From Streptomyces xanthii (GTDB lineage: Bacteria > Actinomycetota > Actinomycetes > Streptomycetales > Streptomycetaceae): a stretch of DNA of 64,000 bases. The position numbers and the translations under genes were made by a program. Within the stretch, counting starts at the first letter, position 1; each line of letters opens with the position of its first letter. This document shows, piece after piece, positions 25,167-33,173 of this stretch. The DNA is taken from assembly GCF_014621695.1 (NCBI RefSeq), contig NZ_CP061281.1:3596001-3660000 (forward strand), in the 5' to 3' direction. The notes beneath the pieces were generated by a model. The model was not told the DNA's origin. It did not search any database and was given only the letters and a program-made list of their open reading frames with translations.

Positions 25167-26435
25167 TCAGCCGCCGACGCTGAGTCCGGCGCCGGACAGT
25201 TCGACGCGGATGCCGTCCTTCTCGACGGAGACGTCCCGCAGGCGTACGTAGCCGTGGTCGCGGGGCAGTTCCGGCAGCCGGAAGGCGAGGGAGAGCCGGT
25301 CCGCGAGGGCGGGGCGGGTGAGCCGGGAGAGGCTGTCCAGCAGCGACGGGTCGAGACCCACCTTCCGCAGCAGCCAGGGGTGGTCGAGCGCGATGTCGAT
25401 CAGGTTCATGCGCATCAGCCGGTGCACGAAGCGGGGCGAGCCGGTGAGTTCGGCGAGCTCGGTGTCGCTGCGCAGGGCCGCGCGCACGGCCCGGTCGGGC
25501 ACGCCGGCGCGGTGCATGAGCGCGGGGATGGACAGCAGCCGCCTGGCCTTGTCGGTCTCGGCGGTGACGCGGGCGACCGAGCGGCGGCTCAGGTGCAGGC
25601 CCTGGGAGGGCCCGGTGCCGGGCCGGTAGGTGGCGAGGTCTCCGATGCTCAGGCTCATGCCGTCGATGTCCGTGCTGATGCCGGTGGTGCCCAGGCGCCG
25701 GATGGTGGCGTCGGCCCGGACCTTCAGGTCGTGTCCGGCGACGGGCAGGGTGCCGCGGGCCAGGACCTTGTCGCGGCCGTGCCCGGTGAAGGTGACCTGG
25801 GAGGCACCCAGTTCGCGGTTCATGTCGGCGAAGCTGAGCAGCACCTCGCCGTCCATGGCGTCGGCCTGCGCGCCGCTGATGCCGGTCAGGCCCTCGCCGC
25901 TGATCCGGACGTCGCGCACGGTCGCGGAGACCTCGGCGAGGGTGACGCGGTCGGCGGCGACGTCGGGGACGGTGACCTTCATCTCGTCGACGCGGCGGTC
26001 GGCGAGCTGGGTGAGGAAGGGGAAGCCCTCGATCTCCACCTCGGGGGCGGCCGTCAGCCTCATCTGCTGCTTGAGCTTCTGCGCGGCCTCGTGCTCGGCG
26101 TAGAGCAGGGCCCAGCGGTCGGCGAGCGTCAGGAAGGCGGCGAGGACGAGGACGGCGATGACGCCCTTCGCCGCGAGGGACAGGCCCGCGAAGCGGTTGC
26201 GGCGGCGGCTGCCGCGCCGGTGGTTGGGCGGCGACCACTCCTCGTCGTCGGGGTCGTCCGGCTCTTCGTGGAGGAACTCGTCGAGCGGGTTCCCGGCGAG
26301 GGCGGCGAGCTCGTCGTACGGGTTCGCGTACGCGCGCGTGTCCGGATCCGAGGGAACCGATTCCGTGTTCGGTCCATCAAAGGGGGTGCGGCCGTCGGAT
26401 ATGGGGTCGTCGGCTATGCGGTGGGGGGTACGCAT
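25167..26435 (-). CDS. DUF2993 (LmeA-like) protein with long cytoplasmic tail
   Basis: 422 residues from ATG 26435 (GGTGG about 9 bases upstream). An acidic, disordered N-terminus of about 85 residues with NPYDELAALAGNPLDEFL is followed by a basic patch HRRGSRRRNR, one transmembrane helix (about 95-115) and a large extracytoplasmic domain. That domain contains the DUF2993 block EVEIEGFPFLTQLADRRVDE. It is a larger relative of the protein at 16152-16880. It ends 4 bases from the cssS stop, convergent, with no terminator between. Lipid binding is inferred from family. Confidence 0.83.
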   Translation of the reverse strand: MRTPHRIADDPISDGRTPFDGPNTESVPSDPDTRAYANPYDELAALAGNPLDEFLHEEPDDPDDEEWSPPNHRRGSRRRNRFAGLSLAAKGVIAVLVLAAFLTLADRWALLYAEHEAAQKLKQQMRLTAAPEVEIEGFPFLTQLADRRVDEMKVTVPDVAADRVTLAEVSATVRDVRISGEGLTGISGAQADAMDGEVLLSFADMNRELGASQVTFTGHGRDKVLARGTLPVAGHDLKVRADATIRRLGTTGISTDIDGMSLSIGDLATYRPGTGPSQGLHLSRRSVARVTAETDKARRLLSIPALMHRAGVPDRAVRAALRSDTELAELTGSPRFVHRLMRMNLIDIALDHPWLLRKVGLDPSLLDSLSRLTRPALADRLSLAFRLPELPRDHGYVRLRDVSVEKDGIRVELSGAGLSVGG

Positions 26436-26490
26436 CGGGTGATTCCACCACACACCCCCACCCTTCGCGCAAACAATCTTCACGACGCGC

Positions 26491-26523
26491 GAGTGGCCCA
26501 CGGCGAAGAGCCGTGAGCCACTC
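26491..26523 (-). terminator. hairpin terminator after 5'-nucleotidase gene
   Basis: GAGTGGC-CC-ACGGC pairs with GCCGT-GA-GCCACTC around GAAGA, a 12-bp stem with a small internal loop, 30 bases beyond the stop of the minus-strand nucleotidase gene. Confidence 0.75.
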
Positions 26524-26553
26524 GGACGTGCCCGAAGAAGCGCTGTGCCGCGC

Positions 26554-28359
26554 CTACTTGAGGATGGTGACGCGGTCCGCCTTCGGCGGGTCGATCGGCT
26601 TCTGCGCGGAGGAGTTCGCGGTCAGGTAGTCGCCGAACGCCTTGAGGTCGTCGCCGCCGACGAGCGGGTTCTTGCCCTGGCCGAGCGCCGTGAAGCCGTC
26701 GCCGCCGCCCGCGAGGAACGAGTTCATCGCGACACGGTAGGTGGCGGCGGGGTCGATGGCCGCGCCGTTCAGCTTGACCGTGTCGACGAGGAGACGGGCC
26801 GCGCCGGTCTTCTTCATGTCGATCGTGTACGTGAGCCCGGAGGACGGCTGAAGGACCCTCGGCGAGGCCTCGTTCGAGCCACTGACCTGCTGCTGGAGCG
26901 CCTCGACGACCTGTGCGCCGGTGAGGTCGACCAGGTTGACCGTGTTGCTGAACGGCTGGACGGCGAAGGCCTCGCGGTAGGTCACGACGCCGTCGCCCTC
27001 GCTGCCGCTCGCCTTGTGGACGAGGTCGGAGCGGACACCGCCGGCGTTCATCAGGGCCAGCGAGGTCTTCGGGTCCAGGGACTTGCCGTAGGCGAGCTGC
27101 GCGTCGGCGATCAGGTCACCGAGCGGCTCCTCCGGGGTCTTCGCGCCCCGGCCCAGGATGTCGGCGGAGATGTGGCCGACGGGACGGTTCGCGACCGGCG
27201 CGGCCAGCTTGTCCCAGCGGCCGATCAGCGAGGTCATGTCGGCGGCCTTGGGCTGGGTGCGGGCCACGACGTGGTTCGCGGACTTCACCGAGGTGCGCAC
27301 GATGTCCCGGGTGCGGCGGTCGTAGGTCAGCGTGGTGTCCGTGTAGACCTTGCCGAACGAGGACGCGGAGGTGACCATGCGGGGCTTGCCGGACGGGTCC
27401 GGGATCGTGCACACGTAGGCCTGGTGGGTGTGGCCGGTGACGAGCGCGTCGACCTTCGGGGTGATGCCCTTGGCGATGTCGACGATCGGGCCGGAGATGC
27501 CGTCGCCGGCGCCCGGGGAGTCGCAGTCGTAGTTGTAGTCGCCCGAGGCCGGGGCGCCGCCCTCGTGGATGAGCGCGACGATCGACTTCACGCCCTGCTT
27601 GTCGAGGATCTTCGCGTACTTGTCGACGGTCTCGATCTCGTCGTGGAACTTGAGGCCCTTGACGCCGTCGGCGGTCACGACGTTCGGCGTGCCCTCCAGG
27701 GTGACGCCGATGAAGCCGACCTTCACGCCCTTGTTCTTCCACACCCAGTAGGGCTTGAGGATGGGCTTGCCGGTCTTCTCGTCCGTGACGTTGGCGGCGA
27801 GGTAGGGGTAGTCGGCGCCCTCGAAGGTGCGGCCGTCCTCGTAGCAGCCGGCGTCGGGGTGGCAGCCGCCGTTCTGCAGCCGGGCCAGCTCCTTGGCGCC
27901 CTCGTCGAACTCGTGGTTGCCGACGCTGGTGACGTCGAGGTCCAGCTGGTTCATGGCCTCGACGGTGGGCTCGTCGTGGAACAGGCCGGACAGCAGCGGG
28001 CTGCCGCCGACGAGGTCGCCCGCGGCGGCGGTCACGCTGTAGGGGTGGCCCTGGCGCGCGGTGCGCAGCGACGAGGCGAGGTACTCGACGCCGCCCGCGT
28101 CGATCGCCTTGCTGGTCCCGTCGGCCTGCTTCTCGGTGACCTGTCCGGAGGAGCCGGCCGGGGGCTCCAGGTTGCCGTGGAAGTCGTTGAAGGAGAGCAG
28201 CTGGACGTCCTGGTAGCGGCCCTGGCCGTGCCGGTCGCGGTCCTGCTGCGTGGCTCCTGCGGGCAGCGCGGCGACCAGCGCGCCGGCGGTGGCGAGCGTG
28301 GCGGTCGCGGCGAGCGCCGCTCTGATCCGGCGGCCCGGCCGGTTCCTCTTCACGGGCAT
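26554..28359 (-). CDS. secreted 5'-nucleotidase / bifunctional metallophosphatase (UshA-like)
   Basis: 601 residues with a Sec signal peptide (RRIRAALAATATLATAGALV, cleavage near AGA). The N-terminal calcineurin-like domain carries the dimetal motifs LLSFNDFHGN, SVGNHEFDEG, ALIHEG and GHTHQAY. The C-terminal domain is the 5'-nucleotidase substrate-binding half (ALMNAGGVRSDL, VAMNSFLAGGGDGFTAL, where Phe residues normally stack the base). It hydrolyses extracellular nucleotides and releases phosphate and nucleoside. The S. coelicolor counterpart is, as I recall, phosphate-regulated; I see no convincing PHO box upstream here. Confidence 0.93.
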   Translation of the reverse strand: MPVKRNRPGRRIRAALAATATLATAGALVAALPAGATQQDRDRHGQGRYQDVQLLSFNDFHGNLEPPAGSSGQVTEKQADGTSKAIDAGGVEYLASSLRTARQGHPYSVTAAAGDLVGGSPLLSGLFHDEPTVEAMNQLDLDVTSVGNHEFDEGAKELARLQNGGCHPDAGCYEDGRTFEGADYPYLAANVTDEKTGKPILKPYWVWKNKGVKVGFIGVTLEGTPNVVTADGVKGLKFHDEIETVDKYAKILDKQGVKSIVALIHEGGAPASGDYNYDCDSPGAGDGISGPIVDIAKGITPKVDALVTGHTHQAYVCTIPDPSGKPRMVTSASSFGKVYTDTTLTYDRRTRDIVRTSVKSANHVVARTQPKAADMTSLIGRWDKLAAPVANRPVGHISADILGRGAKTPEEPLGDLIADAQLAYGKSLDPKTSLALMNAGGVRSDLVHKASGSEGDGVVTYREAFAVQPFSNTVNLVDLTGAQVVEALQQQVSGSNEASPRVLQPSSGLTYTIDMKKTGAARLLVDTVKLNGAAIDPAATYRVAMNSFLAGGGDGFTALGQGKNPLVGGDDLKAFGDYLTANSSAQKPIDPPKADRVTILK

Positions 28360-28512
28360 GTGTCCCCCCTGCGGGTGCGGTGTCCGCGGCGCTCCTGCGC
28401 GACGACGGTGACCCGGGGCAGCCTAGAGTCAACGCGCGTAGCGCAACAGGGGGTTGCAGGTTACGAGGCGGTTGCCCTTCTCCGGGGCGGGGCGGCCCGT
28501 ACCCTCGTAGCC

Positions 28513-29448
28513 ATGACCACGGACTCCGCAAACGCCAGCGATCCGGCCGTTCCGGGCCGATCCATCGACACCCTGTCAGCTCTGTCCGCCGGGCAGGCCG
28601 GCGAGGTCCTCGCGCTGCTCGCCGAGGCCGCCAGGACCGACGGCCAGCAGGCCGTGTCGGAGCAGGGGCGGCTCCAGTTGCGGGGCGGCGAGCGCGAGGG
28701 CGTGCGGCATCTGCTGCTGACCGTCGGCGGGGAGCTCGCGGGTTACGCGCAGCTCGAGGACACCGACCCGGTCGAGGCGCCGGCCGCCGAGCTGGTCGTG
28801 CACCCCGCGCACCGCGGGCACGGGCACGGGCGGGCCCTGGGCGCGGCGCTGCTCGCCGCGTCCGGGAAGCGGCTGCGGGTGTGGGCGCACGGCGGGCACA
28901 GCGCGGCGCGGCACCTCGCGCAGGTGCTCGGCCTGACGCTGTTCCGCGAACTGCGGCAGATGCGGCGTTCGTTGAGCGACCTGGCGCTGCCGGACCCGGT
29001 GCTGCCTGCGGGAGTGCGGATCCGTACGTTCGTGCCGGGGCAGGACGACGCGGCGTGGCTCGCGGTGAACGCGGCGGCGTTCGCGCACCACCCCGAGCAG
29101 GGCTCGCTGACCCAGCGCGATCTGGACGACCGCAAGGCGGAGCCCTGGTTCGACCCGGCGGGCTTCTTCCTGGCGTTCCAGGGGGACGAGCTGGTCGGCT
29201 TCCACTGGACGAAGGTGCACGCCGCGGAGCGGATCGGCGAGGTGTACGTGGTCGGCGTGGCGCCGGGGAACCAGGGCGGCGGGCTCGGCAAGGCGCTCAC
29301 GACGACGGGGCTGCGGCACCTCGCGGCGGCCGGTCTGCCGACGGCGATGCTCTACGTCGACGCGGACAACAAGGCGGCGGTGAGCGTGTACGAGCGGCTC
29401 GGCTTCAGTACGTACGAGACGGATCTGATGTACCGCACAGAGTCCTGA
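28513..29448 (+). CDS. mshD: mycothiol synthase
   Basis: 311-residue tandem GNAT protein, the architecture of MshD. The N-terminal GNAT half is degenerate; the C-terminal half has the acetyl-CoA loop VVGVAPGNQGGGLGKALT and ends in VSVYERLGFSTYETDLMY. MshD acetylates Cys-GlcN-Ins to complete mycothiol, the main low-molecular thiol of actinomycetes. Substrate residues such as the AAFAHHPEQG segment match the family. ATG 28513 is the start. A strong terminator follows. Divergent from the nucleotidase gene. Confidence 0.93.
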   Translation: MTTDSANASDPAVPGRSIDTLSALSAGQAGEVLALLAEAARTDGQQAVSEQGRLQLRGGEREGVRHLLLTVGGELAGYAQLEDTDPVEAPAAELVVHPAHRGHGHGRALGAALLAASGKRLRVWAHGGHSAARHLAQVLGLTLFRELRQMRRSLSDLALPDPVLPAGVRIRTFVPGQDDAAWLAVNAAAFAHHPEQGSLTQRDLDDRKAEPWFDPAGFFLAFQGDELVGFHWTKVHAAERIGEVYVVGVAPGNQGGGLGKALTTTGLRHLAAAGLPTAMLYVDADNKAAVSVYERLGFSTYETDLMYRTES

Positions 29449-29477
29449 CCTGGGGTTTCACCCCGTAGCAAGGCATG

Positions 29478-29511
29478 GAGGGGCCGGTGTCGCTTGACGC
29501 CGGCCCCTCTC
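29478..29511 (+). terminator. hairpin terminator after mshD
   Basis: GAGGGGCCGGTGTC (29478-29491) pairs with GACGCCGGCCCCTC (29496-29509), with one G-U pair and a GCTT loop, followed by TCTTGC. Confidence 0.85.
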
Positions 29512-29521
29512 TTGCATCACC

Positions 29522-29554
29522 CTTTCACTACTTGATTAGTGAAAGTAGTGAAAG
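29522..29554 (+). promoter_or_regulatory. operator of the YtrA-type GntR/ABC operon
   Basis: CTTTCACTA-CTTGAT-TAGTGAAAG is a perfect inverted repeat with 9-base arms (29522-29545). It is followed at once by a further direct copy of TAGTGAAAG (29546-29554), 11 bases before the GntR start. Its AT-rich core probably overlaps the promoter. Autoregulation by the GntR protein is inferred from position. Confidence 0.75.
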
Positions 29555-29565
29555 GGGGGTACGAC

Positions 29566-29988
29566 GTGGCAGGGGACACGGGGCCCGTCATCGAGTTCCG
29601 CATCGACCGCTCCAGCGGCGTCGCCACCTACCTGCAGATCGTCCACCAGACCGAGCAGGCCCTCCGCCTGGGCCTGCTGGAGCCCGGCGACAAGCTGCCC
29701 ACCGCCCGCGAGGTCGTCGAGGCGACGGCCATCAACCCGAACACGGTGCTGAAGGCGTACCGCGAGCTGGAGCGCTCCGGACTCGTCGAAGCCCGCCGCG
29801 GCCTGGGCACGTTCGTCCGCAGATCACTGGGCTCGTCCCCCGCCGACTCGCCGCTGCGAGCCGAGCTGGAGGACTGGACGAGACGCGCGAAGGAGGCAGG
29901 GCTCGACCGCGAGGACGTGGCCGCCCTGTTCGGCAGCGCGCTGGACGCACACTTCCGCACCACGAGCAGCACCAAGGGGACAGCATGA
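29566..29988 (+). CDS. YtrA-subfamily GntR transcriptional regulator
   Basis: 140-residue GntR protein with a winged helix (KLPTAREVVEATAINPNTVL, KAYRELERSGLVEARRGLGT) and only a short helical tail for dimerisation, the YtrA type. Such regulators usually repress their own operon with ABC transporter genes, as here. GTG 29566 follows AAGGGGGG. The stop overlaps the ATG of the ATPase gene by four bases. The large inverted repeat just upstream is its likely operator. In other bacteria YtrA systems respond to cell-envelope antibiotics; the inducer here is unknown. Confidence 0.9.
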   Translation: MAGDTGPVIEFRIDRSSGVATYLQIVHQTEQALRLGLLEPGDKLPTAREVVEATAINPNTVLKAYRELERSGLVEARRGLGTFVRRSLGSSPADSPLRAELEDWTRRAKEAGLDREDVAALFGSALDAHFRTTSSTKGTA

Positions 29989-30887
29989 CCACGGCCATCG
30001 AGGCGACCGGCCTCGTCAAGCGCTACGGGCGGCGAGGCATCGCCGCCCTCGACCACTGCGCGTTCCGGCTCCCGGCCGGCCGCGTCAGCGCCCTGGTGGG
30101 ACCCAACGGCGCCGGCAAGTCCACCCTGCTGGCCATCGCCGCCGGACTCCTGCGCCCCACCTCCGGCCGCGTCACCGTCCTCGGCGGCGCCCCCGGCGAG
30201 CACCGCGCCAAGGTCGCGTACCTGTCCCAGGACAAGCCCCTCTACCCCCAGCTGACGATCGCCGACACCCTGCGCCTGGGCGCCGAGCTCAACCCCGGCC
30301 GCTGGGACGCCCCGTACGCGGCGGGCATCGTCGCGCAGGGCGACCTCGACCCGAAGGCGCGGGTCCGCTCGCTCTCCGGCGGCCAGCGCACCCGCGTCGC
30401 CCTCGCCCTGGCCCTCGGCAAGCGGCCCGAACTGATGCTGCTCGACGAGCCCATGGCCGACCTCGACCCGCTCGCCCGGCACGAGCTCATGGGCACCCTG
30501 ATGGCCGACGCCGCCGAACACGGCACGACCGTCCTGATGTCCTCGCACATCGTCGCCGAGCTCTCCGACGCCTGCGACCACCTGCTCCTGCTGGGCGGCG
30601 GCCGCATCCGGCTCGGCGGCGGCATCGACGACCTCATCGGCGCCCACAGCCTCGTCACCGGCCGCGGCGACCTCACCGGCCACACCGTCGTCGAGTCCCG
30701 CGCCTCCGGCCGCGGCATCACCGCGCTGATCCGCCGCGACGGCGCGCTCGGCGCCGGCTGGGCCGTCCAGGAGCCCTCCCTGGAGGAACTGCTCCTCGCC
30801 CACCTGCGCTCCCCCGACGCCCCGGCGCTGCTCACCCCGAGCACCGGCCCGGCCCCCGCCCCGCTGACCACGGAGGTGTCCGCGTGA
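29985..30887 (+). CDS. ABC transporter ATP-binding protein
   Basis: 300 residues. Walker A is GPNGAGKSTLL, the Q-loop is LSQDKPLY, the ABC signature is LSGGQRTRVALALALG, and Walker B is LMLLDEPMADLD, with a switch His in MSSHIVAEL. The C-terminal extension (about 220-300) is typical of export ATPases such as YtrB/BcrA. It forms a unit with two membrane proteins encoded downstream, joined by four-base overlaps at each junction. Probably an efflux or envelope-stress exporter under the YtrA-type repressor. Confidence 0.92.
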   Translation: MTTAIEATGLVKRYGRRGIAALDHCAFRLPAGRVSALVGPNGAGKSTLLAIAAGLLRPTSGRVTVLGGAPGEHRAKVAYLSQDKPLYPQLTIADTLRLGAELNPGRWDAPYAAGIVAQGDLDPKARVRSLSGGQRTRVALALALGKRPELMLLDEPMADLDPLARHELMGTLMADAAEHGTTVLMSSHIVAELSDACDHLLLLGGGRIRLGGGIDDLIGAHSLVTGRGDLTGHTVVESRASGRGITALIRRDGALGAGWAVQEPSLEELLLAHLRSPDAPALLTPSTGPAPAPLTTEVSA

Positions 30888-31855
30888 GCGCCCCCGCCCT
30901 CGAGAAGGACACCCCGCGCGTCCGGCGCACCCTGCCCGGCCCCGACGGCCTCGTCTGGACGACCCTGCGCCTGCACCGCACCGCCCTGTGGGCCTGGACC
31001 GGATACGTCGCGATCAGCCTCGGCCTGCTGCTGTGGCTGTGGGGCCCGGGCTCCGGCGAGGCCCGGCGCGCCTTCGACTCCCTCGGCTACGAGGGCGCCT
31101 TCGAAGCCGCCCGCCACGACCTCGGCTGGGGCTTCTTCCTCACCTTCGACTCCCTCTTCTACGATCCGCTGACCTGGGCGCGCATCGCCGCGGTCGCCGT
31201 CTCCCTCTTCGCCGCCGGACCACTGATCGCGCGCGAACTGGAGTCGGGCACCGTCCAGTTGGCCTGGACGCAGTCCGTGCCCCCGGCCCGCTGGCTCGCC
31301 GCGAAGCTCGCGGTGCCCGCCCTGTCCGTCACGCTCGGCACCACCCTGATCGTCGTGCTGTACCGCCTGGTCTGGGACGACCGCAACCACCTGCTCGTCG
31401 CCGGCATCGGCCCGCGCGACCTCGCCTTCTCCGTCGGCCCCGCGACCGTCGCGAACGCCCTGTTCGGCCTCGCCCTCGGCGTCCTCGCCGCGCTCGTGCT
31501 GCGCCGCACCCTGCCCGCGCTCGCCGTCGCCGGCATCGGCACCTACCTGGCCGGCGCGTTCCGCGGCAACTCCTGGCCCTTCCAGGGCAGCCACCAGCAG
31601 CCCGAACTGCCCGTGCACAGCCGGGCCGTCACCTCCACCGGCGCCGAGATCCGCGACCCCGGCTGCACCACACAGGCCTGCCTGGACCGGCACGACATCA
31701 CCGGCTTCACCCGCCACTACCTCCCCTCGCCCGACTACTGGCCCCGCCAGCTCGCCGAGACGGGCGTCCTCCTCGCCCTGACCGCCCTCGCCGTCGCCGC
31801 CGCCTTCCTCGTCCTGCGCCGGCACCAGCCCCGCCGCAAGGAGGCCTCCGCATGA
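30884..31855 (+). CDS. ABC transporter permease, paralogue 1
   Basis: 323 residues, about six transmembrane helices, with a conserved cytoplasmic block LIARELESGTVQLAWTQSVP and then PARWLAAKLAVPAL. This is shared with the next gene and resembles ABC-2 type permeases. The last extracytoplasmic loop holds two Cys (PGCTTQACLDRHDITGF), matched in the paralogue. GTG 30884 overlaps the ATPase stop. It likely pairs with the next gene to form a heterodimeric channel. Confidence 0.85.
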   Translation: MSAPALEKDTPRVRRTLPGPDGLVWTTLRLHRTALWAWTGYVAISLGLLLWLWGPGSGEARRAFDSLGYEGAFEAARHDLGWGFFLTFDSLFYDPLTWARIAAVAVSLFAAGPLIARELESGTVQLAWTQSVPPARWLAAKLAVPALSVTLGTTLIVVLYRLVWDDRNHLLVAGIGPRDLAFSVGPATVANALFGLALGVLAALVLRRTLPALAVAGIGTYLAGAFRGNSWPFQGSHQQPELPVHSRAVTSTGAEIRDPGCTTQACLDRHDITGFTRHYLPSPDYWPRQLAETGVLLALTALAVAAAFLVLRRHQPRRKEASA

Positions 31856-32805
31856 GCGCCCTGACCTTCTCGCCCCGCACCGGCCTCACCTGGACGGTCC
31901 TCCGTCTCCACCGGGCCGCCCTGTGGCTCTGGGTCGCCTACGTCGCGCTCTGCGCGGGCGTGCAGCTGTGGCTCATCGGCCCCGGCACCTCCGGGCTCGG
32001 CATCGTCGGCCGCTGCGTCGCCGGAGTGGCCAACTCCTGCGTCGCCCAGGGCCCGACCGCGGGCGCCTACGGCTTCGCGACCCTCTCGGTCGACGTCACG
32101 CTCGCCGCGGTGCCGCTCGCCGCCGCGCTGTACACCGGCGCGCTCGTCCTCGGCCGCGAACTGGAGCGCGGGACCGCCCAGTTGACCTGGGCGCAGTCCG
32201 TCACCCCGGTCCGCTGGCTCACCGCGAAGCTGGCCCTCCCGGCCCTGCTCCTCACCCTCGGCACCGGGCTCCTCGTCGCCCTGCGCCAGGCCGTCGTGGC
32301 GCGGGCCCCCGGCCTCACCGACAACCAGTGGTACGCCGCCGGCTCCTTCGACACCCTCGGCAGCGTCGCCGTCGCCCTGCCCCTGCTGGGGCTGGCCTGC
32401 GGGGCGCTCGGCGCGCTGCTGCACCGGCGGGCCCTGCCCGCGGCCGCGACCTCCGGAGTGCTGCTCCTCGTCCTCTCCACCCTCCTCGGACAGCTGCGCC
32501 CGCACCTGTGGAGCACCCGCACGGTCACCGGCTCCGTCGAGCAGGGCTACCGCTTCTTCGCCGGCGAGCTCACCGGTGAGGGTGCGATCACGGGCTCCGG
32601 GGCGCGGATCGACGACCCGATGTGCGTCGACGACCGCGGCTGCCTCACCGAGCACAACATCACGGGCTTCTACCGCGAGGGCCATCCCCCGGCCCATTTC
32701 TGGCCCATGCAGCTCGTGGAGACGGGGGTCGTCCTGGCCCTGGTCTCGGCGCTGGCGTACGCGGCGTTCTGGCTCCTGCGCCGCCGCGTCCCGTCTGCCC
32801 GGTAG
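31852..32805 (+). CDS. ABC transporter permease, paralogue 2
   Basis: 317 residues, about six transmembrane helices. The block [20 protein letters not shown], followed by [14 protein letters not shown], and the loop [20 protein letters not shown] mirror the previous permease, showing a tandem duplication. The paired Cys in the outer loop suggest a disulfide. ATG 31852 overlaps the preceding stop by four bases. It is followed after 24 bases by the inverted-repeat element, which probably ends the operon. Confidence 0.85.
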   Translation: MSALTFSPRTGLTWTVLRLHRAALWLWVAYVALCAGVQLWLIGPGTSGLGIVGRCVAGVANSCVAQGPTAGAYGFATLSVDVTLAAVPLAAALYTGALVLGRELERGTAQLTWAQSVTPVRWLTAKLALPALLLTLGTGLLVALRQAVVARAPGLTDNQWYAAGSFDTLGSVAVALPLLGLACGALGALLHRRALPAAATSGVLLLVLSTLLGQLRPHLWSTRTVTGSVEQGYRFFAGELTGEGAITGSGARIDDPMCVDDRGCLTEHNITGFYREGHPPAHFWPMQLVETGVVLALVSALAYAAFWLLRRRVPSAR

Positions 32806-32829
32806 CTGTCTCGTCGCGGGGTGCGGGCC

Positions 32830-32976
32830 GGTGGGGGCTGGTCGCGCAGTTCCCCGCGCCCCTGGAGATGCGCACTTCGTGCGCGATCTCCATCGGGGCG
32901 GTGCCCCATCGGGGAAATGCGGCGCGAAGCGCCATGCATTTCAGGGGCGCGGGGAACTGCGCGACCAGCCCCCACC
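32830..32976. repeat. Streptomyces inverted-repeat element, copy 2
   Basis: Outer arms 32830-32863 and 32943-32976 are perfect 34-base inverted repeats. Three smaller hairpins lie inside: GGAGAT-GCGCAC-TTC-GTGCGC-G-ATCTCC, GGGGC-GGT-GCCCC, and AAATGC-G-GCGC-GAA-GCGC-CAT-GCATTT. It occupies much of the 368-base gap between the ABC permease gene and ppk. The rest of the gap (32977-33173) holds no gene I can support, and an alternative ppk start at 33093 lies in it. Confidence 0.87.
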
Positions 32977-33173
32977 GGGCGGCACCCGGCGACGAAACGG
33001 TCGAAGTCACGGCGCGTGCAGGCCAGCCCCAGATAGCCCGCACGTCATGTCGCCGTAACCAACGATTCAGACGACCTTGCGACCCTCACGGAATGCAGCC
33101 CCCCGCACCCGTTCCCGACCCCCCGACGGAGTCCAACGCGCTCAACGGTGCCTCCGCGCGGAAGAATGGGCGC

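Noticed and set aside
26545..28500. Long upstream part of a plus-strand frame reaching into mshD
   Set aside because: It is antisense to the 5'-nucleotidase, whose motifs are complete. MshD starts at ATG 28513.
33001..33120. Possible PHO box before ppk
   Set aside because: No pair of 11-base units matches GTTCACC; the clear PHO boxes are only before pstS.
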